Counted from the first letter of the stretch, positions 1 through 8,501 are shown. The stretch is DNA of 13,328 nt from Chlorobiota bacterium (GCA_013151975.1 JAADHG010000075.1:2840-16167); one strand, 5' to 3'. Numbers and translations: made by a program. The notes: generated by a model not told the origin, from the letters alone.

Positions 1-719
1 GAATTATTGAAAAAGAAAATTTCTACTTTGACCTAGATATTGTCGGCTCTTTTATTGATACTGAACTTACGAAATTAGGAGAAGGGATTCAGCCAGTAAT
101 TTTTGGTGTACAAAGACACGTAGAAGGTTATCCCTTAGGAGGATATTGGGACGAAGAATATACTTTTAGCGATGCCAATGGAGACGGTTTTATTAGCCAA
201 AGTGAAGTTCAAGTAGGTGAAACCGTTTATTTAGGAACTCCTTTTGCTACAACTGATATCACATTTTCTCCATCAATAGGTTTATTTGATAATGCTCTTG
301 TTATAAGAGGGTTATTAAACTATAAAGGTGGACAAAAACTTTTTAATAATACCGGAGCGTGGAGAAACGGAAATAGTAATACCCAAGAATTAAACGATCC
401 TAATGCATCACTGGCTGGACAAGCTAGAGCAGTTGCTTCAAAATTCTTAGGTACAAATGCTGGGTATATTGAAGATGCTTCCTTTTGGAGATTGAGAGAA
501 GTCTCAGTAACTTACAATCTACCTCAAGCACTTTCTAGTAAAATAGGTTTTGCACGAACCAGTCTAACATTATCTGGTCAAAATCTAGGTGTGTGGACTG
601 ATTATTCTGGTCTTGATCCAGAAATTAGTTCAACTGGACAAACTAATTTTGTTACACAAGAATTTCTTAGTCAACCTCCTATTCGTTCATGGAAGATTCG
701 TTTAAATCTCTCATTTTAA
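1..719 (+). CDS. SusC-like TonB-dependent outer membrane transporter, C-terminal part (5' end outside window)
   Basis: The reading frame is open from the left edge (first full codon at position 3) to the TAA at 717-719, so this is the last ~238 residues of a larger protein. SusC-family proteins are ~1000-residue outer-membrane beta-barrels that import bound ligands using TonB energy, together with a SusD lid. Family hallmarks seen here are the segment FWRLREVSVTYNLP, the motif LTLSGQNLGVWTDYSGLDPE and the C-terminal strand RSWKIRLNLSF ending in an aromatic residue, as expected for barrel insertion. An EF-hand-like loop, DANGDGFISQSE, lies at 171-206. The SusD-like gene follows after 40 bases, so the two are very likely one operon. 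The substrate cannot be told from what remains, and no glycoside hydrolase is present in the window. Confidence 0.92.
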   Translation, partial: IIEKENFYFDLDIVGSFIDTELTKLGEGIQPVIFGVQRHVEGYPLGGYWDEEYTFSDANGDGFISQSEVQVGETVYLGTPFATTDITFSPSIGLFDNALVIRGLLNYKGGQKLFNNTGAWRNGNSNTQELNDPNASLAGQARAVASKFLGTNAGYIEDASFWRLREVSVTYNLPQALSSKIGFARTSLTLSGQNLGVWTDYSGLDPEISSTGQTNFVTQEFLSQPPIRSWKIRLNLSF

Positions 720-759
720 CAACTAAATTATTTAACAATAATAATGATATACTCGAATT

Positions 760-2103
760 ATGAAAAAATTAATAAAAAATAGAAATATATTTAGAAGTTA
801 TCAAGGACTAATTTTAGTTAGCTTTTCATTACTTCTCGCTCTTGGAACAATATCCTGTGATAAATTGGTTGAAGTTACCGATCCAGATATTGTTACACCT
901 GAATCTCTTAATAGTGAAGCAGGTATACAGACACTTAAAGCTGGATCCTTAGGAGATTTTGCAGTTGCTATGAGTGGTTCTGCAGCAGGACATGGTGCAA
1001 CAACTGGATTAATAACAATGAGTGCACTAATGGCTGATGAATATGATTATTCTGGTACGTTTCCAACACGTAGAGAAGCTGATACTAGGATTCTACAAAA
1101 CATTAATGGTTCTATGGATAGAATCTATTCTAACATCCATAGAGCACGAGCTGGTGCCGAAGCTACTATAGATTTAGCTCAGGGCTTTGGTGGTGTTCCA
1201 GAAGTAGAAAGTGAAATGCAAAGTATTGTAGGTTACGCTTATGTTATGTTTGCTGAAACTTTTTGTGGTGGTGTTCCTTTTAGTAAAGTTCCATCAGATG
1301 GTGGAGATATTATCTTAGGAGAGCCTTTAACACAAACAGAAATGTTTACTGCTGCAATTACTTGGTTTGACCAAGCAGCCGCTAGTAGTAGTGGTAACAC
1401 TAATTTAGCTAATTTAGCTCGCGTAGGAAAAGCTCGTGCTCTACTAGGCTTAGGACAAATTTCGGCTGCTGCAAATGAGGTGGCATCTGTTCCTACAGAT
1501 TTTGTTTACAACATAGAACATTCTATTAATAGTAGAAGACAAGAAAACGGAATTTACATTATGACTACCGTTCGTCGTCAATTTTCAATTGCTGACGGCA
1601 AAGGTGGAAATGGTATAATGTACCGTTCAGCAAATGACCCTCGTGTTCCTTGGGATGGAGGTACTGCCTTTGGACAAGATGATATTACATTATATTATAA
1701 TCAATTAAAATATACAGATGAAAATGCATCTGTTGCCTTGGCTTCAGGGATTGAAGCACGTTTAATTGAAGCTGAAGCAGCAGCAGATTCAGATAATGCA
1801 TCTGGAACTCAAGGAATACATAATACGCTTCGTGCAACTATGAGTCTTCCTGCTTTAGATTTTTCTGGTTTAACTGGTGATGCACTAATGTTAGCACATA
1901 TGGAAGAACGCGCTTTTTGGCTCTATAGCACAGGTCATCGTCATGGTGATTTAAGACGTCTTGTTGATGTTTATGGTATGCAAGCATCAGATGTGTTTCC
2001 ATGGGGACCATATTTTAAAGGCGGAAGCTATGACACTAATCTCAAGTTTCCAGTTCCTCAATCTGAGGCTAATAATCCCAACTACGTTGGATGTTTAGAT
2101 TAA
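760..2103 (+). CDS. SusD/RagB-family nutrient-binding outer membrane lipoprotein
   Basis: This 447-residue protein is the probable surface lipoprotein lid that captures ligand for the SusC channel just upstream. The N-terminus is basic, followed by a hydrophobic stretch and the lipobox LGTISC, with the lipidated Cys at residue 33. The body is helical and TPR-like: a segment around residues 120-180 (including YAYVMFAETFCGGVPF) and a GKARALLGLG helix. The C-terminal part has the SusD-type features ERAFWLYSTGHRHGDLRRL (about 383-401) and FPVPQSE (about 430-436) near the end. Its length is on the short side for the family (usually 450-600). It lies 40 bases after the SusC-like gene, shares its operon and is followed by a strong terminator. 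No clear Shine-Dalgarno precedes the ATG, only an AT-rich leader. The ligand is unknown. Confidence 0.9.
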   Translation: MKKLIKNRNIFRSYQGLILVSFSLLLALGTISCDKLVEVTDPDIVTPESLNSEAGIQTLKAGSLGDFAVAMSGSAAGHGATTGLITMSALMADEYDYSGTFPTRREADTRILQNINGSMDRIYSNIHRARAGAEATIDLAQGFGGVPEVESEMQSIVGYAYVMFAETFCGGVPFSKVPSDGGDIILGEPLTQTEMFTAAITWFDQAAASSSGNTNLANLARVGKARALLGLGQISAAANEVASVPTDFVYNIEHSINSRRQENGIYIMTTVRRQFSIADGKGGNGIMYRSANDPRVPWDGGTAFGQDDITLYYNQLKYTDENASVALASGIEARLIEAEAAADSDNASGTQGIHNTLRATMSLPALDFSGLTGDALMLAHMEERAFWLYSTGHRHGDLRRLVDVYGMQASDVFPWGPYFKGGSYDTNLKFPVPQSEANNPNYVGCLD

Positions 2104-2135
2104 GTAAAGGAACTATTTTATAATTATTTTTGATT

Positions 2136-2165
2136 AAAAAGAGGTTTGAAAGAACCTCTTTTTTT
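2136..2165 (+). terminator. Rho-independent terminator ending the SusC/SusD operon
   Basis: An 11-base-pair perfect stem (2136-2146 with 2153-2163) encloses a six-base loop, and the right arm runs into an unbroken T tract. It begins 32 bases after the SusD stop codon. The stem core is GAGGTT/AACCTC. Confidence 0.87.
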
Positions 2166-2166
2166 A

Positions 2167-2198
2167 TTTATAAACAAAACTTATTTATATTAAATTTG
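2167..2198 (+). promoter_or_regulatory. Putative Bacteroidota-type promoter for the membrane-spermidine synthase gene
   Basis: TAAATTTG at 2191-2198 matches the Bacteroidota -7 element TAnnTTTG at every fixed position. TTTA at 2167-2170, 20 bases upstream, is a three-of-four match to the -33 element TTTG. The start codon lies 18 bases beyond the -7 box. The site begins where the T tract of the preceding terminator ends. Confidence 0.42.
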
Positions 2199-2216
2199 GT
2201 ATCCTAATTACTAATC

Positions 2217-4772
2217 ATGTCAGAAAATCAAAATACTTATCACAATTTAGGTTCAATTCGCTTTTCCGTTTTATCATTATTGTTTTTTTTATCAGGAACA
2301 GCAGGATTAATACTACAGGTTGTTTGGATGTATCGTTTAGGCTTGATTTTTGGAAATGCAGCTTATGCTACAGCTGCCACTCTCTCCGCTTTCTTTCTTG
2401 GGTTAGCAATAGGTGGTTGGTTTTTAGGGAATGCTTCATCTAAATTTAAACGTCCTCTTTCTGCATATGGATTTATTGAAATTGGTATTGCTTTAACAGC
2501 ATTATTATTAATTCCTGGTATTGAATTTTATGAAGCTCATTACGCTTCAATAGTTACATTTATTGATGGTCAACGAAATTTACTAACGTTATTAAAATTT
2601 GTTTTTAGTATTATCCTTCTTCTATTTCCAACGGTATTAATGGGAGGTACATTTCCTGTTTTAGCACAATTTATAGGAAGAGAAAAACGCCAACTTGTTA
2701 ATAGAGGTACTATTCTATATTCAGTAAATACTTTAGGGGCTGCAATTGGAGCTTTTATCGCTGGCTTTTTTCTCATTTCAAAGTTTGGTGTAAATTATAC
2801 TTACAACTTTGCAATTATACTAGTTTTGAGTATTGGTATTATTGCAATAATAATGGATAGGTTTTCAATTGGAAGTAAAAAAACAGTTATACAAAGTAAA
2901 GACATTGAAGATAATGCATATATAAAAAAACCTCTTAAAAAATCAGACTCCCATAACATTAACTATTTTCAATTTAAAATATTGGCGTTTTCTTCTGGTT
3001 TACTGGCACTCTCTGCAGAAACCATTTGGACTAAAATGTTTGCACAAGTATTACAAAATTCGGTATATTCTTTCTCTGCGATTTTAGTCATATTTCTTTT
3101 GGCATTAGGAATCGGTGGGTTTTTATCTCATGTTCTGGCAAAATCATCGCTAAATACAAAATCTGTATTATTAACACTCCTAATCTTAGGAGCAATTTTG
3201 GTAGGTTTTTCACCTTACATTTTTAATATATTAACTGATGGTCTAGGATACATTGCGCCAAGTGCTTCTTGGATTACTTATCTTAAAGCAGTATTTAAAC
3301 TCAGCTTTCTAGTTGTATTTTTTCCAACAGTAATTTTTGGGGCAGTTTTTCCTTTTTTATTAAAAGCATCTCCAGCTTTAAACCAAGCTCCAGGTAAATT
3401 TGTTGGTAGATTGGTGTTATTCAATTCTATAGGAAGTACCATTGGACCAATTATTGTTGGATTTATATTACTTGATACCATAGGTATTTGGTCGAGCATA
3501 AAAATTATTGCCATTATGTATGGTGTTTTAGCTCTATATATGGCATTTATATTTAACAATAAAAATATAAAAAGATGGCTATTGTTACCACTTATTATAT
3601 TAATTGGCATAACTACAATGGCAAATCCGCCTCTTGTTAAATTAGAAAAAGGAGAGAAAATTATACAAATGTGGCAATCTACTGACGGTGTTGTCTCTAT
3701 TGTGAAAACAGGTAAAAATATTCAAATGCGCTTGGATAATTTTTATGTGCTTGGAGATTCTCGCTCTATACTTGTTGAGCAAATGCAAGGACATATTCCT
3801 CTTTTAATTCATCCAAAACCATCAAAAACATTATTTTTAGGAATGGGTACAGGCATTACCGCTGGTGCTTCGCTAAGTCATGATGTAGAACGTGTAGTAG
3901 TTGTTGAATTAGTTTCTAATGTTATTCCAGCAGCAAAACGTTATTTCTCGCCTTGGGCTAATAATCTTTTTAATGATAAGCGTGTTGAAATTATTGCTGA
4001 TGATGCTCGCAATTTTTTACTTGGTACAAATGAAAATTTTGATGTTATTGTTGGAGATCTTTTTACACCTTGGCATGCAGGAACAGGAAGTCTTTATACC
4101 GTTGAGCATTTTAAACAAGCTAAGAAACATCTAAATAAAGGGGGTATATTTGCCCAATGGCTTCCTCTCTATCAACTCACTCCTGAAAGTTTTGAAATTA
4201 TCTCTAAAACATTTGCCACAGTATTTCCCGAAGTAACTTTATGGCGTGGAGATTTTTCTGGATCTCGTGCAAGCATTGTTTTAATAGGTCAAGAAAAAGG
4301 GTCTAAATTAAACCAAGAGGTTATTAAAAAAAATATTAAAAATGTTATTGGTGTAGCTAAAAATGGTTCAAATAATATTACTGATCATATGGTTGGTCTA
4401 TTTTATTTAGGAAACTTAAGTGCCATACAAAATCGCCTAATAAACGTTGAAATAAATAATGACAACTCTAGATCTATAGAATTTAAAGCACCTATTTTAT
4501 CACAGCAAGCAAATGCAGGTCAGGACACATATATAGTTAAAGATGAATTGTTTAATCTTTTTAAAATGCTAAATACAAATCTTCCTGCTGATAAAGATCC
4601 ATACCTCACTGAATTACCAGTAAACGAAATTAAGTATATAGAAGTTGGTTTGAAATACTTTCGCTATCTGCAACTAATCAAAGAAGGAAAAGAAAATGAT
4701 GCTAATATTCTCCTTAAACAAATTAACCTTTTGGCTCCAAACTTTTTAAATAAAAATCAAGAATCTCAATAA
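2217..4772 (+). CDS. Polytopic membrane protein fused to a spermidine-synthase-like domain
   Basis: In this 851-residue protein, residues ~15-470 are a multi-pass membrane region and ~480-690 a Rossmann domain of the spermidine synthase/methyltransferase class; the final ~160 residues I cannot assign. In the Rossmann part I see the nucleotide-binding loop GMGTG (542-546), an acidic residue at the end of the next strand (E564), a DDAR motif (595-598), and D613 in VGDLFTPWHAG near the catalytic-Asp position of aminopropyltransferases. The membrane half is an internal duplication: FFPTV..G..FP occurs near 136-147 and again near 368-379, and a W...F/I..FFLGLAIGG-like helix occurs in each half. 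Such fusions are commonly annotated 'fused MFS/spermidine synthase'; their reaction is not established. No SAM decarboxylase lies nearby, so true spermidine synthesis is unproven. It has its own promoter and no obvious operon partner. Confidence 0.85.
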   Translation: MSENQNTYHNLGSIRFSVLSLLFFLSGTAGLILQVVWMYRLGLIFGNAAYATAATLSAFFLGLAIGGWFLGNASSKFKRPLSAYGFIEIGIALTALLLIPGIEFYEAHYASIVTFIDGQRNLLTLLKFVFSIILLLFPTVLMGGTFPVLAQFIGREKRQLVNRGTILYSVNTLGAAIGAFIAGFFLISKFGVNYTYNFAIILVLSIGIIAIIMDRFSIGSKKTVIQSKDIEDNAYIKKPLKKSDSHNINYFQFKILAFSSGLLALSAETIWTKMFAQVLQNSVYSFSAILVIFLLALGIGGFLSHVLAKSSLNTKSVLLTLLILGAILVGFSPYIFNILTDGLGYIAPSASWITYLKAVFKLSFLVVFFPTVIFGAVFPFLLKASPALNQAPGKFVGRLVLFNSIGSTIGPIIVGFILLDTIGIWSSIKIIAIMYGVLALYMAFIFNNKNIKRWLLLPLIILIGITTMANPPLVKLEKGEKIIQMWQSTDGVVSIVKTGKNIQMRLDNFYVLGDSRSILVEQMQGHIPLLIHPKPSKTLFLGMGTGITAGASLSHDVERVVVVELVSNVIPAAKRYFSPWANNLFNDKRVEIIADDARNFLLGTNENFDVIVGDLFTPWHAGTGSLYTVEHFKQAKKHLNKGGIFAQWLPLYQLTPESFEIISKTFATVFPEVTLWRGDFSGSRASIVLIGQEKGSKLNQEVIKKNIKNVIGVAKNGSNNITDHMVGLFYLGNLSAIQNRLINVEINNDNSRSIEFKAPILSQQANAGQDTYIVKDELFNLFKMLNTNLPADKDPYLTELPVNEIKYIEVGLKYFRYLQLIKEGKENDANILLKQINLLAPNFLNKNQESQ

Positions 4773-4946
4773 ATTGTATTAATTCTAACAAAAAATAAAT
4801 AAAATCATTTCTTCTTCTAATCAATTAATACACAATAACATTAAAACTTTACATTTAATCTAAATTTTTTTTTATAGTTAGGCATAAAACTATATATTAG
4901 CAATACAAGATTATTTAATCTTTTATTATTTTAACCTTTTTTGCCT

Positions 4947-6677
4947 ATGAAATCTTTACTTTCGTTGAGTCTTTTAATGCTAATTTCATTTAGTACATTT
5001 TCTCAAAATCCCATAATAATTCCGGGTACCATTGAAACAACAAACATAAATTTAAACCTACAAAATGGTACGTTTCAATTTTTTCCAGGACAAAACACAA
5101 CAACTATGGGAGTTAATGGTCCCGTACTTGGGCCTACATTAATTATGAACCAAGGTGATAATGTAAATATTAATGTTACCAATAATTTAGGACAAGAAAC
5201 AACAATACATTGGCATGGTATGCATATTGCACCATCTAATGATGGTGGGCCTCATACAGTAATAGGAATAGGACAAACATGGAACCCACAATTCCAGGTT
5301 ATGGATAAGGCGAGTACATATTGGTACCACCCGCATCTTCACCTTCGTACTGATGAACATGTTAGCAAAGGTATATCTGGATTCATTATTGTAAGAGATG
5401 CCGATGAGGCTGCCCTAAATCTACCCAGAACTTATGGTGTGGATGATATCCCATTAGCTGTACAAACAAAATCATTTGACAGTAGTTTTCAAATTTTAAG
5501 TAATGTAAATGACGATGATGTGCTAATGGTTAATGCTACTATAGATGCTCAACTGGATGTTCCGGCACAAGTAGTACGATTAAGAATTTTAAATGGATCG
5601 TCTCAACGCAAATTTAATTTTGGGCTTTCTGGAAATATGACCTTCTACCTTATTGGAACAGATGGTGGTTTGTTAGCTGCGCCTCTAGCATTAACAAGAT
5701 TACCTTTATCCCCAGGAGCAAGAGCTGAGATTTTGGTTGATTTTACTGGATTAACAGTAGGGCAAACTATTAATTTAATGAGTTATGCTTCTGAATTTTC
5801 GAATGGTGTTTATGGAGCAACCAATCCTGGAAATAATCCATCAATGGTATTGGATGGCTATTATCCAAACACAATGAATGGAACCGATTTTAATGTGCTT
5901 AGAATGGATGTTGTTGCTCAAACAGCTAGTCCTGTAACATCAATCCCAGCAAGTCTAGTTGCTGCCACTCCAATTCCTGAGGGTAATTCAAATCTAACAA
6001 GACCCTTTACTTTTACGCCAGTTACTGGTGGAGTAAATCAACTAAACGGATATTTTGCTATAAACAATGCAACTTTTGATATGAATGTGATAAATGAAAC
6101 TGTACCTTTTAATAATACTGAAATATGGACATTTCAAAATAATTCAGCAATAACTCATCCATTTCATGTTCATGATGTACAGTTTTATATTTTAGATATA
6201 AATGGAAACCCTCCTCCTGCTTACCTTCAAGGTAGAAAAGATACTTTTTCTGTGCCTGCTGGCGGAAGTGCTAGATTTATTACGAAGTTTACAGACTTTT
6301 TTGATGCTACTGTTCCTTACATGTATCATTGTCATATGTTAAAGCATGAAGATGCGCTCTTTGGTATGATGGGACAATTTTTAGTAGTAGATTCAACAGC
6401 TAGTATTAAAGATGTAGAGTTATCTGATTCAGTACTGTTATTTCCAAATCCATCAAAAGACGCTTTCATGACCATTGAATTGAAACAAAATACTGAACAT
6501 ATTTTAGCGTATTCTATAATTAATCAATTAGGGCAAGTAGTTTCTCATAACGATATTGAAGGTAATAGATTAGTTAACTCCTACTCTTTCCCAATTTCAA
6601 AATTGGCACATGGGCAATATTTTATTAAAATATTTACTGAAACTCAAATAATCACAAAAAAGTTTATTAAGAATTAA
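4947..6677 (+). CDS. Secreted multicopper oxidase (laccase/CueO/CotA-like) with T9SS sorting domain
   Basis: These 576 residues have all four copper-site motifs of a three-domain multicopper oxidase: HWHG (H88, H90), WYHPHLH (H128, H130), HPFHVH (H404, H407, H409) and HCHMLKH (H461, C462, H463, H467). The T1 copper would take electrons from the substrate and the trinuclear cluster would reduce O2 to water. Residues 1-19 are a signal peptide (cleavage probably before QNP). Residues ~495-576 form a T9SS type A sorting domain (LLFPNPSKDAF near its start), so the enzyme should be exported through the type IX system and either released or anchored at the surface. I chose ATG 4947 because the in-frame TTG at 4941 adds only two residues before the charged start of the signal peptide. 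The axial-ligand region is unusual (see findings). The substrate, whether phenolic, bilirubin-like or metal ion, cannot be told. Confidence 0.93.
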   Translation: MKSLLSLSLLMLISFSTFSQNPIIIPGTIETTNINLNLQNGTFQFFPGQNTTTMGVNGPVLGPTLIMNQGDNVNINVTNNLGQETTIHWHGMHIAPSNDGGPHTVIGIGQTWNPQFQVMDKASTYWYHPHLHLRTDEHVSKGISGFIIVRDADEAALNLPRTYGVDDIPLAVQTKSFDSSFQILSNVNDDDVLMVNATIDAQLDVPAQVVRLRILNGSSQRKFNFGLSGNMTFYLIGTDGGLLAAPLALTRLPLSPGARAEILVDFTGLTVGQTINLMSYASEFSNGVYGATNPGNNPSMVLDGYYPNTMNGTDFNVLRMDVVAQTASPVTSIPASLVAATPIPEGNSNLTRPFTFTPVTGGVNQLNGYFAINNATFDMNVINETVPFNNTEIWTFQNNSAITHPFHVHDVQFYILDINGNPPPAYLQGRKDTFSVPAGGSARFITKFTDFFDATVPYMYHCHMLKHEDALFGMMGQFLVVDSTASIKDVELSDSVLLFPNPSKDAFMTIELKQNTEHILAYSIINQLGQVVSHNDIEGNRLVNSYSFPISKLAHGQYFIKIFTETQIITKKFIKN

Positions 6678-6687
6678 TCGAAGGTTC

Positions 6688-7542
6688 TTATGCCGTATTT
6701 TCCATTACCAAAAATGGAATATCAATTTTAAACGCAAAGGTTTCTACAAGATGTTTGGTAAATAAACGTTCTAAAAATGAATGTTTTTTATTCATCATTG
6801 CTAACATTTTTATCTCATTAGAGTTTAGATAATCTTGAATAGTTTTAAAAATATCTTTGTTAGATAAGTCAATGAATTCATGTGCTGCATTTCTAAAACA
6901 AGCATCTAAAAGTGCCTTATTATTTTCCTGATCTTGAGACAAATCGTTCTTATTTGCAAGATGTAAAATATCTATTTTAGAATTGTATAGACCTAGTATA
7001 TCAACTAAAGGTTTAAGGTCTTTCTTATTGTATAATGTTGCGTAGTTTGAAGTAAACGCAATACGTTCTAACCCTTTAAAAGCACATCCATTAGGAATTG
7101 CTAAAACTGGTGTATTACAACGCTGCATAACTCTAACTGTATTGCTTCCAAAGATTACCTTTTCTGCTCCTGAAGCACCTTTTGTACCCATTACAATTAA
7201 ATCTATATGCCTCGTTTCACAGATTTGATTTATCCCATCAATAAAATTATCATAATCTACAATAGAATGAAATTGATGCAGATTATTCGCATATTTTTTT
7301 TCTACTTTAATAATAATATTCTTAATCGATTTTATCGCTGCATCTATCAATGTTTGATAAATCGTTGCAGATGATGACATGGTCATTAAATCATCCGACA
7401 CAAACGAGGAAGCTTTTTGGATATTAATTATGTAGAACTCGCAAGGTTCTCTCTTAAATAATTCCAAAGCATAATCTATTGCATTCACATTCAGTGAATT
7501 TGTAGAAAAATCTGTTGGCAATAATATGGCTTTCAAAGACAT
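6688..7542 (-). CDS. Universal stress protein with two USP domains, the second degenerate
   Basis: In this 284-residue cytoplasmic protein the first USP domain (about 1-150) begins with the typical strand KAILLPTDFS. It keeps the ATP-binding pattern G-x2-G-x9-G-S: G119, G122, G132, S133 in MGTKGASG...FGSN. The second domain (about 157-284) starts LERIAFTSNYA and ends with the USP-like strand IPFLVME, but its glycine loop is replaced by MNKKHSFLERLFTKH, so it probably binds no nucleotide. USPs of this kind are usually induced by starvation or oxidative and other stress; the partner here is unknown. It converges on the multicopper oxidase with only 10 bases between stop codons and seems to be monocistronic. 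Confidence 0.9.
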   Translation of the reverse strand: MSLKAILLPTDFSTNSLNVNAIDYALELFKREPCEFYIINIQKASSFVSDDLMTMSSSATIYQTLIDAAIKSIKNIIIKVEKKYANNLHQFHSIVDYDNFIDGINQICETRHIDLIVMGTKGASGAEKVIFGSNTVRVMQRCNTPVLAIPNGCAFKGLERIAFTSNYATLYNKKDLKPLVDILGLYNSKIDILHLANKNDLSQDQENNKALLDACFRNAAHEFIDLSNKDIFKTIQDYLNSNEIKMLAMMNKKHSFLERLFTKHLVETFAFKIDIPFLVMENTA

Positions 7543-7564
7543 AAAATTAAAATTAGTACATTAC

Positions 7565-7572
7565 CAAATGTA
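7565..7572 (-). promoter_or_regulatory. Putative -7 promoter element for the universal stress protein
   Basis: On the minus strand this reads TACATTTG, matching TAnnTTTG at all fixed positions, 22 bases before the ATG. No convincing -33 TTTG is seen at the usual distance. The box overlaps a short inverted repeat (TACATT, four bases, AATGTA at 7557-7572), which might be an operator. Confidence 0.35.
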
Positions 7573-7656
7573 ATATTCTTATTAGAAAAAAAATATGATA
7601 AATATCAGTTGTAAAAACTTAAACCTTTAAAATTATTAGCATCTTACTGTAAAGCA

Positions 7657-7688
7657 TTGTATTTTCGGTATAATATATGCTATATTTT
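7657..7688 (+). promoter_or_regulatory. Putative promoter for the DUF3108-like gene cluster
   Basis: TTG at 7657-7659 and TATATTTT at 7681-7688 are separated by 21 bases. The second element misses TAnnTTTG only at the final G. It sits 28 bases before the ATG at 7717, in the 174-base space between divergently transcribed genes. Confidence 0.38.
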
Positions 7689-7716
7689 ACGTTATAATTT
7701 ATAAACCCAATTCTGT

Positions 7717-8496
7717 ATGTTACGCATTTTTATAACGCTCATTCTATTTACCTCAGTCACAATTCAAGGTCAAAACAACACTATTGCAGCAGGTGAAAAA
7801 CTAATATTTACAGCATCTTATAACATGTCTGGTCTGTTAACTGACTTGGCTCAAGTTACCATGGAAACAAGTGCGGTAAAAACTTCAAAAAACACATTAT
7901 TAAGACTTAAATGCAAAGCTAGAACTTATACTAAATGGGATAATTTTTTCAAGATTAACGATTTATACGAAAGTTATGTAAGTCCAAATTCATTAAAACC
8001 TTATTTGTACAAAAGAGAAATTAATGAAGGTAATTATTACAAATTTATGAAGTACACCTATAACCATAAATCTCAAACTGTAAAAAGTCTAAAACGCAAA
8101 AGAAGAAAAGATGGTACATTTTGGGAAGAAAATAAAACGCTAAATATAGGTAGCAAAACTTTAGATTTAGTGACTACATTATACCAAATTCGTAATTTAG
8201 ATATCGCAAAGACAACTATTGGCAGTAGTGATGCATTTCCAGTATTATTAGATAATGAAGAACATATAATTAGAATAACGCTACTAGGAAAAGAAACCAT
8301 TGACACCAAAATAGGAAAAAAAGAGTGTTACAAACTAGCCATTTCAATGAATGCAGATAATATATTAAAAGGGAGCAATAGTAACCTTTTATGGCTAACA
8401 GCCGATGCCAATAAAATTCCCGTATATGCCAAATTTAAAATTGCTGTTGGTAGTGGTGAATTAAGAATACAAAGTGCAACAGGTTTAAAACATTAA
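7717..8496 (+). CDS. DUF3108-like exported protein
   Basis: This 259-residue protein has an N-terminal hydrophobic signal peptide (roughly residues 1-18, before QNN), so it should be periplasmic or outer-membrane associated. The mature part looks like the DUF3108 family: it starts with AGEKLIFTASYNMSGLLTD, has a central LKPYLYKREINEGNYYK segment, and closes with a WLTADANKIPVYAKFKIAVGSGELRI stretch of beta-strands (positions ~225-250). The family has no established biochemical role, though a beta-rich barrel-like fold is plausible. The next gene starts five bases after its stop, so the two are almost certainly co-transcribed. A basic patch near residue 125 (KSLKRKRRKDG) is notable. Confidence 0.72.
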   Translation: MLRIFITLILFTSVTIQGQNNTIAAGEKLIFTASYNMSGLLTDLAQVTMETSAVKTSKNTLLRLKCKARTYTKWDNFFKINDLYESYVSPNSLKPYLYKREINEGNYYKFMKYTYNHKSQTVKSLKRKRRKDGTFWEENKTLNIGSKTLDLVTTLYQIRNLDIAKTTIGSSDAFPVLLDNEEHIIRITLLGKETIDTKIGKKECYKLAISMNADNILKGSNSNLLWLTADANKIPVYAKFKIAVGSGELRIQSATGLKH

Positions 8497-8501
8497 TAGT
8501 T

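Noticed and set aside
2570..3610. Minus-strand open frames at 2570-2776 and 3278-3610
   Set aside because: They lie wholly inside the membrane-spermidine synthase gene, have no start context or family features, and their composition is what antisense of transmembrane codons gives.
3919..4134. Alternative plus-strand frame of 71 residues
   Set aside because: It overlaps the Rossmann motifs of the spermidine-synthase-like domain in another frame and has no features of its own.
4853..4873. Possible terminator (ATTTA/TAAAT stem plus nine Ts) after the membrane-spermidine synthase gene
   Set aside because: The stem is five A-T pairs only, too weak to be convincing in such AT-rich DNA, although the T run is long.
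4907..4922. Hairpin AAGATT/AATCTT just upstream of the multicopper oxidase
   Set aside because: It is short and AT-rich with no GC core; I cannot separate it from chance or call it a regulatory element.
4941..4946. TTG at 4941 as the start of the multicopper oxidase
   Set aside because: The ATG two codons later gives a standard signal peptide beginning MKSLL; the TTG adds only Met-Pro and has no ribosome binding site to favour it.
6700..6719. Inverted repeat TTCCATT/AATGGAA near the convergent ends of the multicopper oxidase and stress protein genes
   Set aside because: It lies inside the stress protein coding region and is not followed by a T tract on either strand.
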